Assembly (NCBI GenBank): GCA_035578155.1
Contig: JAPWDM010000008.1
Span: 28,752,280-28,816,279, forward strand
Source of the DNA: Brachynemurus nebulosus
Taxonomy: Eukaryota; Arthropoda; Insecta; Neuroptera; Myrmeleontidae
Direction of reading: 5' to 3'
DNA length: 64,000 nt
Positions 32,175 to 45,293 of the stretch are shown piece after piece. Below the pieces are notes generated by a model. It had not been told where the DNA came from and did not search any database. It worked only from the letters and a program-made list of their open reading frames with translations. The translations under genes and the position numbers were made by a program. How positions within the stretch are numbered: the first letter of the stretch is position 1; every line of letters begins with the position of its first letter.

Positions 32175-32525
32175 CCAAACTACTATATGATAGTTAGTAT
32201 TCCGGCTGTTGCCAGAATTTAAAAAAAATGGAAGGGAGCATCCCCACATATTTAGAGTTTGTGTTTGTATGTGTAGTATTATGGATGTTAGTATGTGTGA
32301 TATTCGGTATGTATGTAGAGCTAAGTGGAAGATGGGAGTGGATACATACATACTGGACAACCGTACGCACACATAATGATTGGTGTAATATGTTTATATT
32401 CTCCATTGTATTACATTGTTGCAAGTGGTTGATAGACAGTGACCAACAATCAATGTCCACGATGTCTGCACCGCTACAACTGCTGTGCACGACTGAATCA
32501 CCTAAGCTGTGACGGACCAACAAAT
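32175..32525. other. Higher-complexity unique stretch, no assignment
   Basis: More balanced base use than its surroundings and long frames on both strands (32228-32512 +, 32194-32523 -), but no domain is recognised and the frames overlap fully. It could be a solo LTR or a regulatory remnant. Confidence 0.3.
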
Positions 32526-33125
32526 GACTCCAAGCGATCTACACTTTTTTGGTATTAGTTTGCTTCTAATGTTATGGTAAAAAGTTATGAGATAAAAGTT
32601 TAAACCATTGTTCTAACAAGTAAAGGTCTTGAAGTGATAATTCCCGATTTTGATGAAACTTGGTAGGTTGACCTGAAACTTGGGAGGTAAACTAGGTTGT
32701 GTAGTACAATGAAAAATAACAGACACGTTTTTTTTTTTATCGGCCAAAAACGCGATTTAAGGGGTGAAATTCACCCCCAAAGTTGAGGTAAAAACTTGAT
32801 TTTGTTAAAATACTCGAAAACTATAAAAGATAGAAAAAAAGTTTAAATTGACACAACCCTTCATTTTTAAAGGTCTTTCTACTGATGTACTCAAATTCAG
32901 GGTCGTACCTACTGGAGGGACCTTGACTATAAAATTGGGGGTAAAATTTTAAATAGGATGAATATGGTTCGACCAATCAAAATACTAATATCAAATTTGA
33001 AAACTACATCAAAAATACTAGTTTACCTGTTTTTGCTAAAAGCCGTTGCGTTAAAGCTAAAAGCTCAAATCTTAATCTAAAATCTTACATGTGCACTCAA
33101 TATTTTACTTATAATATCTTCAAGG
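32526..33125. other. Degenerate repeat, unassigned
   Basis: GATTTTGATGAAACTTGG-type sequence of common insect repeats; no borders found. Confidence 0.3.
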
Positions 33126-33286
33126 TACCATCACAGTGCGAACGACCGAAAAATAGTCAATATTTGCAATTTTTCGGATGGATAGGATGGGGAAATGGGG
33201 ATGAACTTTTTTTACGATTAATACCACTATTTAACAATACAAGAATAATATTAATAGATTTGAGCGTTACTTTGTGGTATTCCATA

Positions 33287-33420
33287 TTTGTAAATAATAA
33301 ACAAATACTTTACTTTGCAAAATACCACTTTTATTTTTGAAACAATACTGTCACAGTTTCAAAAACAAAAGTGGGGTATTTTGCAAAGTAAAGTACATAT
33401 TTGTTTATTATTTACAAATA
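33287..33420. repeat. Near-perfect hairpin, arms about 60 bp
   Basis: TTTACTTTGCAAAATACCAC pairs with its complement around a loop AATACTGTCACA. One arm is also at 557-655. Confidence 0.85.
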
Positions 33421-33452
33421 CAAGAATACTTTTTTATTCATTTTTATTTATC

Positions 33453-33454
<2 letters not shown>

Positions 33455-33549
<95 letters not shown>
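33455..33549. repeat. ATT microsatellite followed by ATTT tract
   Basis: Simple tandem repeat; the poly-Tyr/Ile/Leu frames in it are artefacts. Confidence 0.95.
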
Positions 33550-33550
<1 letters not shown>

Positions 33551-34279
33551 TTTGATAAAAATGTCTTTAAAAAAGGAGGGATATTGATGCCCATGATTGC
33601 GGCCGCAGTTTTCATTTGGAAAAAAAATCAAATAGATTATCAATCTGTAGGTAAGCCGCTAGGTTCCTATCAAAGCTTTTTCTTTTTAAACTTCCTATTT
33701 TTCCACACGAAAAACTGTAAAAAATTTTTACTTTTTATTCAAACCGCCGCCATTTTTTCAAATTTCAAAAAAAAACCTCCATAGGTACATAGCGGCTTAC
33801 GTACAGATTGATAACCTAATTGATTTTTTTCCAGATGAAAACTGCGGCCACAACCGTGGGGACTAATATCCGCCCTTTTTTAAAGACACTTTTTTCAAAA
33901 AATTATAATTATAAAAAATAAATATAAATGAATAAAAAAAAATATTTTTGTATTGTTAAATAGTGGTATTAATCGTAAAAAAAAATTAACTATTTTTCGG
34001 TCGATCACACTGTGATGGTACTTTAAAAATATGTTGTCAATGGAGTGTGCCAGGTAGCTTCCTCGTACTCATAATAGACTTTTATACAATATTTAAAGTG
34101 ATTTATTTGTGCTTAACTACTTAATTTTTTTGTGTTTTATCATATAATTAAAGTGATGTTTGAAATAAGAATAACTTTAAGTTACAAAATTTCCATCAAA
34201 TATATACCCTGAAATTATTCCTAGTTCATGAAAATTTATTGTAACTTAAAAGGCTAAACTATAAAATACTTAATAGCAG

Positions 34280-34990
34280 TATATATTTTATAGACTAACC
34301 CCCAAATATTCTCAAAATTTGAGCGAAGTGGGACTAGTAGCAAAAAAAGATATCGGTATTTAATGAGATATCATGGTAGCGCCGTGGCTACCATTACTCT
34401 GATTGCGTTGAAATTCGTAGGGGACCAACTAAGAACCAAACTATAATTTCTGAAAATTTTATCAAAAGCAATCGAATAGTTCAGAAGTTATGCCACTTGG
34501 TACGAACTAGTATTTAACGCCTTTAGGACTAATGACGAGCTCAGCTCGTCATACTAATTTTTAGAAAAAATTTAACTGAAGAGTGTGCATTGTCTTATGT
34601 CGGTAACTGGAGGCTGTATAGTAAAGAGCGATCATATTGTAAATAAATTAAGCAAAACGTACCAAACTTGCTAACATCTAAAATATTGGAATATACGTCG
34701 GTACTAAAAGAGTTAAATGGAATGTTACGGTAGCGGCGTCGCTAATGTTACTTCGATTGTGATGAAATTCGTAGGAGACCAACTAGAAATCAAACTATAT
34801 GATTTCTGAAAATTTCATTAAAAACAATCAAATAGTTTAGAAGTTTTGCCACTTGATGCAATCTGATGACACACAGACGGACAGACACCAAACCAAAATT
34901 GTTCAGAAAGTTCTAAAACGTAAAATGTGCGTGAAAATTTTCATTTTGGGAAAAAAAAATTTATATTTCAATAGTGATCACAATGCTTCC
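34280..34990. repeat. Direct duplication of an approximately 190-bp unit
   Basis: AAATTCGTAGGxGACCAACTA with flanking GGTAGCxxCGTxGCTA occurs near 34365 and 34720, both followed by TTTCTGAAAATTT and GCCACTTG. A palindrome ATGACGAGCTCAGCTCGTCAT lies between (34532-34554). Confidence 0.55.
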
Positions 34991-36029
34991 GCTACTTTAG
35001 TAGTGTCGGAAGCAAAATAAGTATGTATATAAAATACAAAATGACACCTCTTTCTTATCATATAAAATTTTTCTGAACGAGGGTAGGGAATGGTCGGACA
35101 AAATGGGGAAAGGGATAAGACGAAAACACTCATTATTACGTCACCTGAACGCACCAATCGCAGTCAAGTATCCACGTTCGGTCTGTCGTCTTAAATGTCA
35201 TAAGCAAACGATCGTGAAAATTGCATTTGTATGTTGAGGTATTTCTAGTCCCTTGGAACTAAAAATGAACTAAATTTGCTTCCCATTATGAGGGACTAAA
35301 ATGTGTATAATAGAATTTTATTCGTATTTTATGAATTTAATAATAATACTCACATAATGGGGTCTACTGTTTCTTATAATTTCAATTACTTATATTTAGT
35401 TACGGTGTAAATACGCCGGCGGCCAAATGTTCTGTGAATGAAGCGTAAAATTCGTAATAACAACGGTACTAAATTAATTCGTATTTCTGTTACGTTTCAA
35501 TTAACTATTTAAACACGAATACTGTTCACAATTATTTGTTTATCAAAACTTTATAAATCAAAATGGCATTGAATTTATGTATTTCAATTTTCATGAAAAA
35601 TTTTATTATACAAAATTGCACCTATTTCTGTCGATTCGGTAATAAACATTTTTATTTATTATCAAGAACATTATTTATTAATTGAACAGTTTCATAGAAT
35701 AAATTAAAACTAAAGTATAAATATTCATTCACTCAGCTTTCAATCTCAATGGGGAAATCTCGGTCCTTTTCAGCAATGCAGGATTTTACGATAACGATAT
35801 TTCACACAATATGTTATGTACAAAAAAATGTTGATCCCCACTCTGCAATATGGGAAAATGTTGCTAAAAATTAATAAAAAAATGTTTTGCTGTGTATTAA
35901 TAAAATTGATATCTTTATCTCTAGCATATATTATAGGTACATATAAAATTTCATGCTCATAAACCAAGAGATGTAGCAATTACGGAGTGTGACGGACGAA
36001 CGGACAGACAGCAGATGGATTTGACGAAA
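34991..36029. other. AT-rich intergenic stretch, nothing recognised
   Basis: No supported ORF, RNA or repeat borders. Confidence 0.35.
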
Positions 36030-36037
36030 CTGTAAGT

Positions 36038-37056
36038 TAGTGATGGGAATAATCGAATGATTTCAATAATCGATTATTTTTAATCGAGTGAATTTAATAA
36101 TCGATTAATCATTCGATTATTTTTATCGATTATTTTCATCGATTATTTTTATCGACTATATTTCATTCGATTATTATTATCAATTATTTTCTTTCGATTA
36201 TTTCTAACAATTATTTATCGATTATTTTTATCGGTTATATTATTATTTAGTTATTGAGATGCGATAAAAAATTAAATTTCAATTTTGTAATTTTTCTGAA
36301 TGCTTTTATTGTTATTTTTATTTTCAAATTCAAACCTATAATACAATATTATTTACTTTCATGAACCATACAACCATAACCCACCTTTCAGTTGTTTTGT
36401 TTTTAGGTGGTTTATCATATTATTTTCAAAAATCTATTTTTCCTAAAATTAATGTCCATTAGAGATTAAACCATTACTAATTACAGTATTATCGGTTTTT
36501 CCATTTTAATAGTCGGCACTTTAAAACGTTGACGGTCATAATCTATAATGACGAAACACCCCACTAACACAGTATTTTGACAACTAATACACTTTATATG
36601 TACAATTGTTGACGTAGTACAGCGTTGTGCCATAGTTAGTTAGATTTTACTTGACGGTGCACATACAGCGCCATGACCATTAACATATCAATAAGAAAGC
36701 ACCCCTGCTAGGTTGTACCGTACTATTCATCTTATGCAAAATATCGCTAGTATAGTTATCATAAAACCTTTTTTTTATTTAAACTGTTGTCTGTTTTCAA
36801 TAGATATGACGACCCACTAAATAATTATTACCTGATATTTTGTAGGATCACTTAAAAGTATCGAATTTGTTTTATCTCGAAATATTTTTAAAACTCTTCA
36901 ATTGAAAAATAATGGATTGATTCAATATCTCGAGATATTTTTTTAAAATCATTCGAATGAAAAATAATCGAATGATTTTATTATATCTCGACATATCTCG
37001 AGATATTTGAATAATCGAATGGCCGATTAATTTACATTCGATTATGCTCATCACTA
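36038..37056. mobile_element. 1.0-kb hAT-type element, exact 8-bp duplication
   Basis: Ends TAGTGATGGGAATAATCGAA and ATTCGATTATGCTCATCACTA-like. CTGTAAGT stands at 36030-36037 and 37057-37064. Both ends carry arrays of ATCGATTATTTTT-like units. Confidence 0.88.
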
Positions 37057-37322
37057 CTGTAAGTTTTTCGAGATGTTTTTTCAAAACCGTAAAAAAGTAT
37101 GGTGGTTAAACTTTATATAATTATTGAGAAAATTAAGTTCAAATTAATAGTTACGAACTCAAATCAGAATTTTTTTAATCGTTTCCGTTTTTATTAATAT
37201 AAGCCTAAGCACAATAGATCATACTGAGTGAAGGTTTATTAAATAAAAAAAAAAAAATATAGCTTCATCAACATAACTTCCTATTACATGTCCATATTAG
37301 GATGTCGAGCTGAAAAACATAG

Positions 37323-38157
37323 GGAATGTTACGGAAGTGTTACCGTGCGATTTCGTTCATGTTAAGATATATTGTAGTACTTGACAAAGTAACAAACATA
37401 TTTTAATTGTATGTGCCCAATCCCATATTTAGGGGGTAAAAAACCCCTTCAAAAATTTGCTGAAAAATCATATTTTGGTATTTTTCTCATACTAGCCCTT
37501 AAGCAATTTTGATGAAAAGTGGTCAAAAGATTTAGACCGAGGTTACATTACAATAGAATCATTTTCATTGGAGTCACTTAATTTCTGAGGGGTTAAACAC
37601 CCCCTAAGAGAGGGTTTATTAAAATTTTTTTAGGGAGATCATAGCTCAAATTCTTTAAAATTCGGTACAAATGCTACAATTTATTAGTTAATAAATAATA
37701 CGTGTTACCCACTGTAACGTTGCGGCAGAACTGGGGGGTTATGGGGGGCTGTATATAAGAACAAAATTTTTAATAAAAATTAAATATTTTGGATTTCTCC
37801 CATTATAAAATTTATAAAATATAGGAAAAATCAAGTTAGTTTTTAATTCCTTGACTTGAAATAGATTGTTTTGAAACACTGAAGTAGCTTTCTTCTGAAA
37901 ATCAGCGACAAGACTTTATAAATACTGGATAGGTTAGAGTAATATCGATGTTTCGATATTATTCTCATAACATCGATGTTTCGATGTTATCGAGGACATA
38001 TCATCGATGTTTTTACATCGATGTTTTCTAACATCGATGAATATCGATCATCCCTAGATTGGGCACGTACAATTAAAATATATTTGTTACTTTGTCAAGT
38101 ACTACAATATATCTTAAAATGAACGAAATCGCAGGGTAACACTTCCGTAACATTCCT
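37323..38157. mobile_element. Foldback element with GGAATGTTACGGAAGTG ends
   Basis: Arms of about 105 bp (37323-37425 and 38052-38157) pair almost perfectly. A cluster of CATCGATGTTT units sits at 37935-38055. Confidence 0.7.
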
Positions 38158-38164
38158 TGTTAGT

Positions 38165-38601
38165 CAATTAATCGAACGGTCTTTTCGATAAAATTAATCA
38201 TTAGTTGAAAAATCGAGCATAGGATAGTCGACTAGTCGATTAAATATTTAGTTGAATTCATGAATGTGGAGGGTAATTTATGTAACTTTTTTAAAATGAT
38301 GTTTTCTTTTGAATTTAATTATTGACTTTCAGTTTTTTTTTAAGAAAAAGAAAAATATGACATAGTTTATCACAATTTGTTAATCACATAAAAGTGAAAA
38401 ATCATATGAATAGATTTTTTTATTTTTCATTTTTTGAAGTCCAGTAAATAATATAGAAAAATTATTAAATTAGTCGATTTAATTAATTTAAAAAAAAAAA
38501 AATCATTTTAGTCATTTAGTCGAAAGTAAAGTAGTTGACTAAAAAATGATTAAATGTAAGCAAAATTAGTCGATTAATCGATTAATTATCCAATATCACT
38601 A
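38165..38601. mobile_element. hAT-type TAGTGAT element, reverse partner of the next one
   Basis: Rich in TAGTCGATTAATCGACTA. The right end ATATCACTA is followed by GTCCATA (38602-38608). Arms pair with 38617-39011. Confidence 0.5.
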
Positions 38602-38616
38602 GTCCATAGTCCATAC

Positions 38617-39011
38617 TATTGTATTTTACTTTCGACTAAATGACTAATATGATTTTTTTTAAATGACTAAAAGCGACTAAGTTATTAATTTTTCTCTATT
38701 CTTTATTGGACTTCAAAAAATGAAAACTAAAAAATTATCTATTTGTATGATTTTTCACTTTTATGTGATTGACACATTTTGATAGTCTATCCTTCTTTTT
38801 CTTAAAAAATATATTACAAGTCAATAATTAAATTCAAAAGGAATCATCGTTTTTGAAAGAGTTACATAGGTTACCCTATTCATGAATTCCATTAAAAATT
38901 TAGTCGATTAGTCGACTATTGTTCGCTCGATATTTTCGATTAATGAATAATTTTGTCTAAAAAACAACTAGTCGATTAATCGACTAACTATTCGTCAGTT
39001 CGACATCACTA
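38617..39011. mobile_element. hAT-type element, exact 8-bp duplication GTCCATAC
   Basis: GTCCATAC at 38609-38616 and 39012-39019. The right end CGACATCACTA matches hAT TAGTGATG ends; the left end is diverged. Confidence 0.65.
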
Positions 39012-39099
39012 GTCCATACAACATAATAATATATGGTATATATAATAGTATACATTATATTTAGTGATCCGTGCTTAACTTATAGCCCAACACAATTAA

Positions 39100-39623
39100 C
39101 TCGTCAATTCCCCAGTGTCACCTCTAGGTAACAGTGATTTGTGAATTTTTTTTTACAGACAATATAACAAATTTTAAAAATAAATGTGTTACGACTAAAA
39201 TGTTAATACTTATAGTATTCATGGTTTTAATTTGGCAACACTGAAGTTATGTTAACGGTCAAATTAATTCTGTTGTTTCAAACGATTTGCTATTTTATTG
39301 CGTGTGAGTATATCTTGTGGTATTTTCGCTGTTATAAAAATGTCTAAAGAGTAGATACTGTTATTACTGTTATAACAAATTATTATTTAAGAATCAAGCT
39401 TATAATGAAAGTGATTTTTTGCCGATAATTTCATACCGTTTTACTCAGTTCATACTACAAATAACGCCCAGTGTCACCTATAGATGACACCCCATTTAAA
39501 AAAAAAACTAAAGGGTATTTTTTTTTTCAATAATTTATTTTTTATATGTTGAGTACCTAAAGATAAAAACTAGCACAAAATAAGGATATTTTGTCGATAG
39601 ATCGCGGCTTGGGAATTGACGAG
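39100..39623. mobile_element. 524-bp MITE, TTAA duplication
   Basis: CTCGTCAATTCCC and GGGAATTGACGAG inverted ends, TTAA at 39096-39099 and 39624-39627. CAGTGTCACCTxTAG repeats occur inside near 39114 and 39470. Confidence 0.8.
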
Positions 39624-39627
39624 TTAA

Positions 39628-40516
39628 ACATCACTTAAAAAATAGAAGAATCATCAAAATTTAAAACTAGGTTTTTATGGGTGATTGCCGTTACCAGAGA
39701 ATTACCCAATTATGTGTACTTGAAAATTCAAATAAAAATGCCCCGTAGGTATTGTCATAGACTTGTATATATGCACGTGTAGGTGCACATATGCATATAT
39801 AATATGAACGTTTAAATTAGCTTTCTTTGACAAACAGTTTATTTCATAAAGCATATATACATATTCACTATTTTATTGCTGCTAGTCCGAGCTTTTACCG
39901 TATTATTTTGGCCAGTGCCGGTTAATGAATACTAATTAGGTTTCACAAATTCGATTCATACCAGGATTTTATCAAAATCATATAGAACCTTCTGTGTTTG
40001 TTACACATTCTCCTTTCATTTCTTTCAAAAACTAACTGGATGTTCGATATCGGTCAAAATTATACGGTCAGCGCTCCGACTATAATCATATATGTACAGT
40101 ATATGTATTAATTAAACATAAAAATATGTATGTATACATGTACATACATATGCTTTTCTTTGTGTTAACAACATAGAGATATATTAACGTTAACGCATGA
40201 TCATTATTTAATTAATATTATTTCTGGAAATCACGTCCAAGCATTTTCGTTAGGTGGGTCACTTTATTTACATTAAAGTCAGTCAACTGACCATTAATAA
40301 ATCAGCGGGAAATTCACTGTACGATATAAAGTAAACAATTTTCAAAAACGGAAAAACAATATTTATGTATGCAAATACAGAAAAAGATTGGAAATTTCAA
40401 GTACTGTGGTGTCCTTTCAATGAGTCATAGTGCACTTTTTCAAATACCGATTCGACGGTATGCCTATTATTGTCAACTTAAATCATCTTAAATCAACTAC
40501 TATTTAAAAATGTGTA
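39628..40516. other. AT-rich intergenic, nothing recognised
   Basis: No supported gene or bordered repeat. Confidence 0.35.
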
Positions 40517-41460
40517 GGGTTGACCGGGGTAATTGTGAACGGCGCCTATAATTTCTAAAATAACATTAATATTGTTAAAAATCAAATCTTAGTATGTTTT
40601 TCTGTCCTTTCTTAATATGCTATTAAAATTTAATAACAATTCTCCAAGTGTTAGTATCTTTTTTTTTATTTTGAAAAAATCTTTGCAAACTTTTATGTAT
40701 CTTACTTCAACCAATCCTCAAATAAAAATTTTTTTAAATACATTTTCTTTTTTTAAAAGGTAAGAAATGGTTAAAAAGTACTTCTAAAGAAGTGGTCTAA
40801 ACCCTGAGAGGGTTCCTTATTAATTGCTAAAGAAATTGGACAATTTATTACCAATTCACAATTACCCTATGATTTTAAAATTGTGGGGTAATTGTGAACG
40901 TCGTTCACAAATGCCCCCATTCGATCAAAAATTTCAGTAGTGTTCTTTTCAGAGTTGAAAATGTTGATGAAGATACTGGTGACATTATTGTACAAGTTTC
41001 CGTTGTACAAACAATACAAAAAAAAAAAAAAATTGTAAAGAGCGATGTTTTGTGTATCAATCTACGAATTCATTGCTGTGCTCCTTATCCAATAACAACT
41101 TACAAAAACAGAAAAATTACTTGTTTTCAATGTCTCTGTGAGTGTCCAAGGGCAGTAGGATTAATACAAAGCCTTTTTTTTTCATTTACAGTATTAAACC
41201 TAATAGATTGTTGTTTTTTTATTCATGTTAACTAAATGTATTCCCTTGAAAAAGTCTCATTTTTCTTGTTTTTATGTGAAAATCTTGTAATTTTTTGATT
41301 TTCTATTTGATAAAATTGCAAAATATCATCAAAATATCATTTTTAGTTTGTAATAAATTTGTTCCTACAATTTTTGTTATTTTTATTTATCCTTGATTTT
41401 TGGTACAAATTTGAGGTATGGATAACTTGCATTAAATCTAAGCAGTTTGACAAATTGCAC
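40517..41460 (+). mobile_element. Second copy of the GGGTTGACCGGGGTAA transposon, 3' truncated
   Basis: Starts with the same terminal repeat after TA and is colinear, in the opposite orientation, with 6374-7680 until about 41460, where similarity is lost before the far end. Confidence 0.75.
40894..41235 (+). pseudogene. Relative of the intron-1 transposon frame
   Basis: Shares F-S-S-V-L-F-R-V-E-N-V-D-E-D, I-V-Q-V-S-V-V-Q-T-I-Q and K-I-T-C-F-Q-C-L-C-E-C with the frame at 6977-7288; the middle and end differ by frameshifts. Confidence 0.45.
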
Positions 41461-41566
41461 GTATTAAAGGATATTTTTAACTTAAAATAAACGCTATAGA
41501 CTAAATAATTGCATAACTCTTGAGTTATTTGTATGGTGTTTTTAAAAAATGTGAAAAATGCACTTA

Positions 41567-42914
41567 GTCCAGGAGGTATCGGCACATTAGTATCGAAAAC
41601 TATTCCACCTCAATTTTTTTATGCGATCCTGTTCAAATTGCCCTGCTGATGATATAAATGCATGTTGGCATGGGGCAACCCGGAGCCATATTGTTTAAAC
41701 CGAAATTGTTTAAATAATTGCAAGGAATTGTTATTTTTCAACCGGACAAATTTTTTTTATATTCTTTATTGAAATACAAATAAAAAAGGTTCTATGGCTT
41801 TTCACGATAAAGTTAATATTTTTAGAGATATGAATTTTTAAAGGTTCGAAAAATCTCAAATTTGGGTACTTTTGACCCATGAAAAATATATTTAAAAAAA
41901 AATTAAATAAAATAACTATAAATAATATTTTTTTTAATTCTTTAGACAATAGTTAATAATATCCTTAATAGAGATTTTAAAAAATTTCATTGTTTATACC
42001 TGTTTTTTAATTGTTAATTTCGCGCGCTCACAAGTATGCGTCGCTTACTTTTAAGTATTTTTTCAACTGAACAAATTTTTTTTTATATTCTTTATTGAAA
42101 TACAAATAAAAAAGGTCCTATAACTTTTCACGATAAAGTTAATATTTTTAGAGGTATGAATTTTTAAAGGTTCGAAAAATCTCGAACCTTTAAAAATTTA
42201 TATCTCTAAAAACATTAACTTTATCGTGAAAAGCCATAGGACCTTTTTAATTTGTACACCAAGACCTCGCTTTGCGTCGTTTCGTTTTGCGTTTTTTCGA
42301 AGTTGCGTCACTGCTGAATTAGTACCAAATTTCACTATGCGTCGTTGAAATTTTCGAAATTACGTTGTTTTGGGTTCGAGTCTTTAATTTCTTTTTCGAA
42401 ATTTTTTGAAATTTCCATTTTTTTTTCTAGAAGATGGTACGACTTTGTTGTAATATGGTGGATAATATATGTATCTATTGATGTTGTAATAAAGATTGAT
42501 AACAGATGGCAACTACTTTGAGCGTGTTGGTATAATATTTTTGTTTTTTAAATGTTTACTTTATTCAATTTTCTTTTTAAAAAGTAGTATTTTCGTAACC
42601 CTGAAACCTATCTTCGGTCTTTACATGGTTTGCTATAGAAAATCATAATTCACTTTGCGTCGTGTTTTTTTGGAACGTAACCACGACGCAAATTGAGGTA
42701 TTGGTGTATTTCAATAAAGAATATAAAAAAAATTGTCCGGTTGAAAAATAACAATTCCTTGCAATTGTTTAAACAATTTCGGTTTAAACAATATGGCCCC
42801 GGGTTGCCCCATGGCAACATGCATTTATATTATCAGTAGGGCAATTTGAACAGGATCGCATAAAAATTTGAGGTGGAATAGTTTTCGGTACTCATGCGCC
42901 GATACCTCCTGGAC
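41567..42914. mobile_element. Long-inverted-repeat element with GTCCAGGAGGTATCGGC ends, TA duplication
   Basis: Arms of about 230 bp (41567-41795; 42709-42914) carry GGCAACATGCATTTATAT-like and GGTTTAAACAAT sequence. The middle holds a strong palindrome (42065-42250, centre near 42175). Confidence 0.75.
42257..42706. mobile_element. 450-bp MITE inserted in the right arm, TA duplication
   Basis: Ends CACCAAGACCTCGCTTTGCG and GACGCAAATTGAGGTATTGGTG-like. Removing it and one TA restores AATTTGTATTTCAAT, the complement of the other arm. Confidence 0.8.
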
Positions 42915-43822
42915 TAACTTTTTTACGAACATTTTAAAATTAGGTTTACAAAAACTAAAGAATTTTTTTCGTATAATCAATATTTTTGCCTAAAGTAATT
43001 AAGACTTTGCTTCCAATTGGTATAATATCATTATGTTCGGAGATATTAGGGGTCAAAGTTAGAAGTACTAGCTGTTTCTTATTTAACCACAAATAACTCT
43101 TACAATTAAAGTAGTAATCACAGAAAGGCTTTTAAATAAAACAAAGCTAAATGTACCCTCTAAAAAAAGGATTGGTACTTTATTCAAAATAATTTTCTGT
43201 ATTTCAATATCCTACAGAAAAAACCTTTTAAATTCCAATATTAAAGAGTAAACAACTCAAACTTGAAAACTCGTTTTTAAAAATCATTATCGGATTATTT
43301 TTGATAGGGATACATCCTCTTGAAAAAAGGCAAAAGTTTTTCAAATTTTTGAATTTCCTTACTAAATCTCATATTATTAAACTGAAATCGGTTATTTTAA
43401 ATTTTTTCCCCTCCTATTTTGGGATCCGTCTGCACCACCGGTCCTTCGAGCCCACTGTCACCGTCATACTTGTAATAGAGGTAATAGTTTAAGAATTGAA
43501 ATATATCTACCTATTTTTAAATAGTGAGCTCATCCATTTCAAAACATAATTCTATGGTTTCAACATAAAATTCACGAGCTTACATTTATAATCGGACTTG
43601 GAACAAACCAGTTTCCAGCTGACGGTATTATTTAAAGGGTCTTCCGTAAATCACTTCCATATAATAAGTGGAGTTTTGGAAAATGCTTCGCTAACGCTAG
43701 AATGCATGCAACTAAAACTTCAGCAAGCCCACATATGAGGAACGAATGGTCGAAAATACTCTTAACAAAGATATGTAATTTGTGAAAGCTACCTAAGAAT
43801 ATAATATATCGTAATAATACTT
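42915..43822. other. AT-rich intergenic, nothing recognised
   Basis: The 63-codon frame at 43301 has no coding signature. Confidence 0.35.
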
Positions 43823-43830
43823 ACTAAAAC

Positions 43831-44671
43831 CAGGGCTGGGAACTATTTAAAATGATTTCATTTTAAATATGTATTTAAAATACAAAATTAATAAATTAAA
43901 TTACAAAAATACAAACCATTTTCCATTTTGTATTTAAAATGGAAATTTGAATCCATTTTACATTTAAAATGAAAATGCATGTATACTCAAATTTATGTGT
44001 AGGTATACAATATTAATTATAGAACTTGAAGTGAGCAACTTGAAGTCTAACAAACTGTAAGTTAAATGTAAGTTAATTTAATTGACTCAAATTTTTTATA
44101 CGTAACTCGAGTTGCAATGTCACTTAAGTTAAATTTGTTACTAGAGCTGCAGTTCTCTTAAACCAAACTTTTCTGACTCAAGTTGTGTAGGTACTACCTA
44201 CTATTTTTAAAACACGTCGATAAGAAATGTACTTCGAGTAGATGGTTTTCATAATTTTATTTAGAAGTTGCAGTCGTAGCGTAATCAAGGTTTAAATATA
44301 TTAAAGTCGAATTAAATTTTACAATATTTTTAAGTAACAACATTTGAAGAGTTAAGTTTCGTTTTCATATCATGCAAACTTTAAAAAACTTTCTCAAAAG
44401 ACTGCCTTTATTTAATTTCAGTACGTTTGAACTTGTTTTTTTTTTTTTAATTAATATAAATAATGATAAAAAATTTATAGAATATTTTTTATAAAGTACC
44501 TATATAAATAAAGTAAAAATTTTGCATTTTATAATCCATTTTAAATAACTATTTTCCATTTTCAATTTTAAATACATTTTTGGAAACCATTTTCCATTTT
44601 CTATTTTAAATGCATTTTTGGAAACCATTTTCTATTTTAAATGGTTTCTATGAACCATTTTCCCAGCCTTG
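43831..44671. mobile_element. 841-bp hAT-type MITE, exact 8-bp duplication
   Basis: CAGGGCTGGGAA at the left, TTCCCAGCCTTG at the right. ACTAAAAC at 43823-43830 and 44672-44679. Both ends are arrays of CATTTTAAATxxATTTTAAA-like units. Confidence 0.9.
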
Positions 44672-45293
44672 ACTAAAACTTCATAGTCTTCATACTCCTT
44701 TTAAAAATATATTTCTTTGTTAACATTTAATAATTTACATATTTCATAAAGAAATAAGATATTTACAATGAAACATTATATGTCTAAAGAGTTTCAAGTC
44801 TAACAATTAAAAATATTAAAAATATGCATAATTTACACGTTAAATCGTTATAATTTTGCATCTTAAAAAAAAATGCTTTCATAAAAGGAAGATTAAAAAA
44901 GATAATAAATTAAAGATTCATAGCTAGTTAATTAAAATGAATAAATGAATCAATTAATGTTTTAAATGTACTTTGCTCTGCACTGTTCAGAATGATTTAT
45001 TTTTCTCTATTAATTGGAGATTGTAGTAATGTTTTCCCCCACAACTTTATTTACTTTTAGTAAAGACCCATAAGATTTTTTATATAGAATCGAAGTTAAT
45101 CTTGTACAACAGCCAATATGAGCAACGTTAAATGTACATAGTTGTCGTCCAAAAACATTTTTCATCAATAATCTCTTCTCCGTTTATTACACGTGATTCC
45201 AAATTCAAGGTAATTTAAAACCGGTATATATATTGTATTAACCCTTTAATATACCAAAATTTTTCAGTGACTTAGAAATCTATACATATAATG

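Larger units (their letters stand above)
33128..34018. mobile_element. 891-bp element with CCATCACAGTG ends, TA duplication, containing hairpins and ATT array
   Basis: Ends CCATCACAGTGCGAACGACC and CGATCACACTGTGATGG; CGAAAAATAGT and CGATTAATACCACTATTTAA pair further in. Inside are a hairpin (33287-33420), an ATT array (about 33455-33522), an ATTT tract and long pairing arms around GCGGCCGCAG (33551-33900). Confidence 0.7.

Noticed and set aside
32228..32512. 95-codon hydrophobic ORF, with an equally long frame on the other strand
   Set aside because: No domain, no splice context, and both strands open over the same bases; listed only as an unassigned stretch.
33315..33784. Three overlapping frames of poly-Tyr, poly-Ile and poly-Leu
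   Set aside because: They are the three frames of an ATT repeat.
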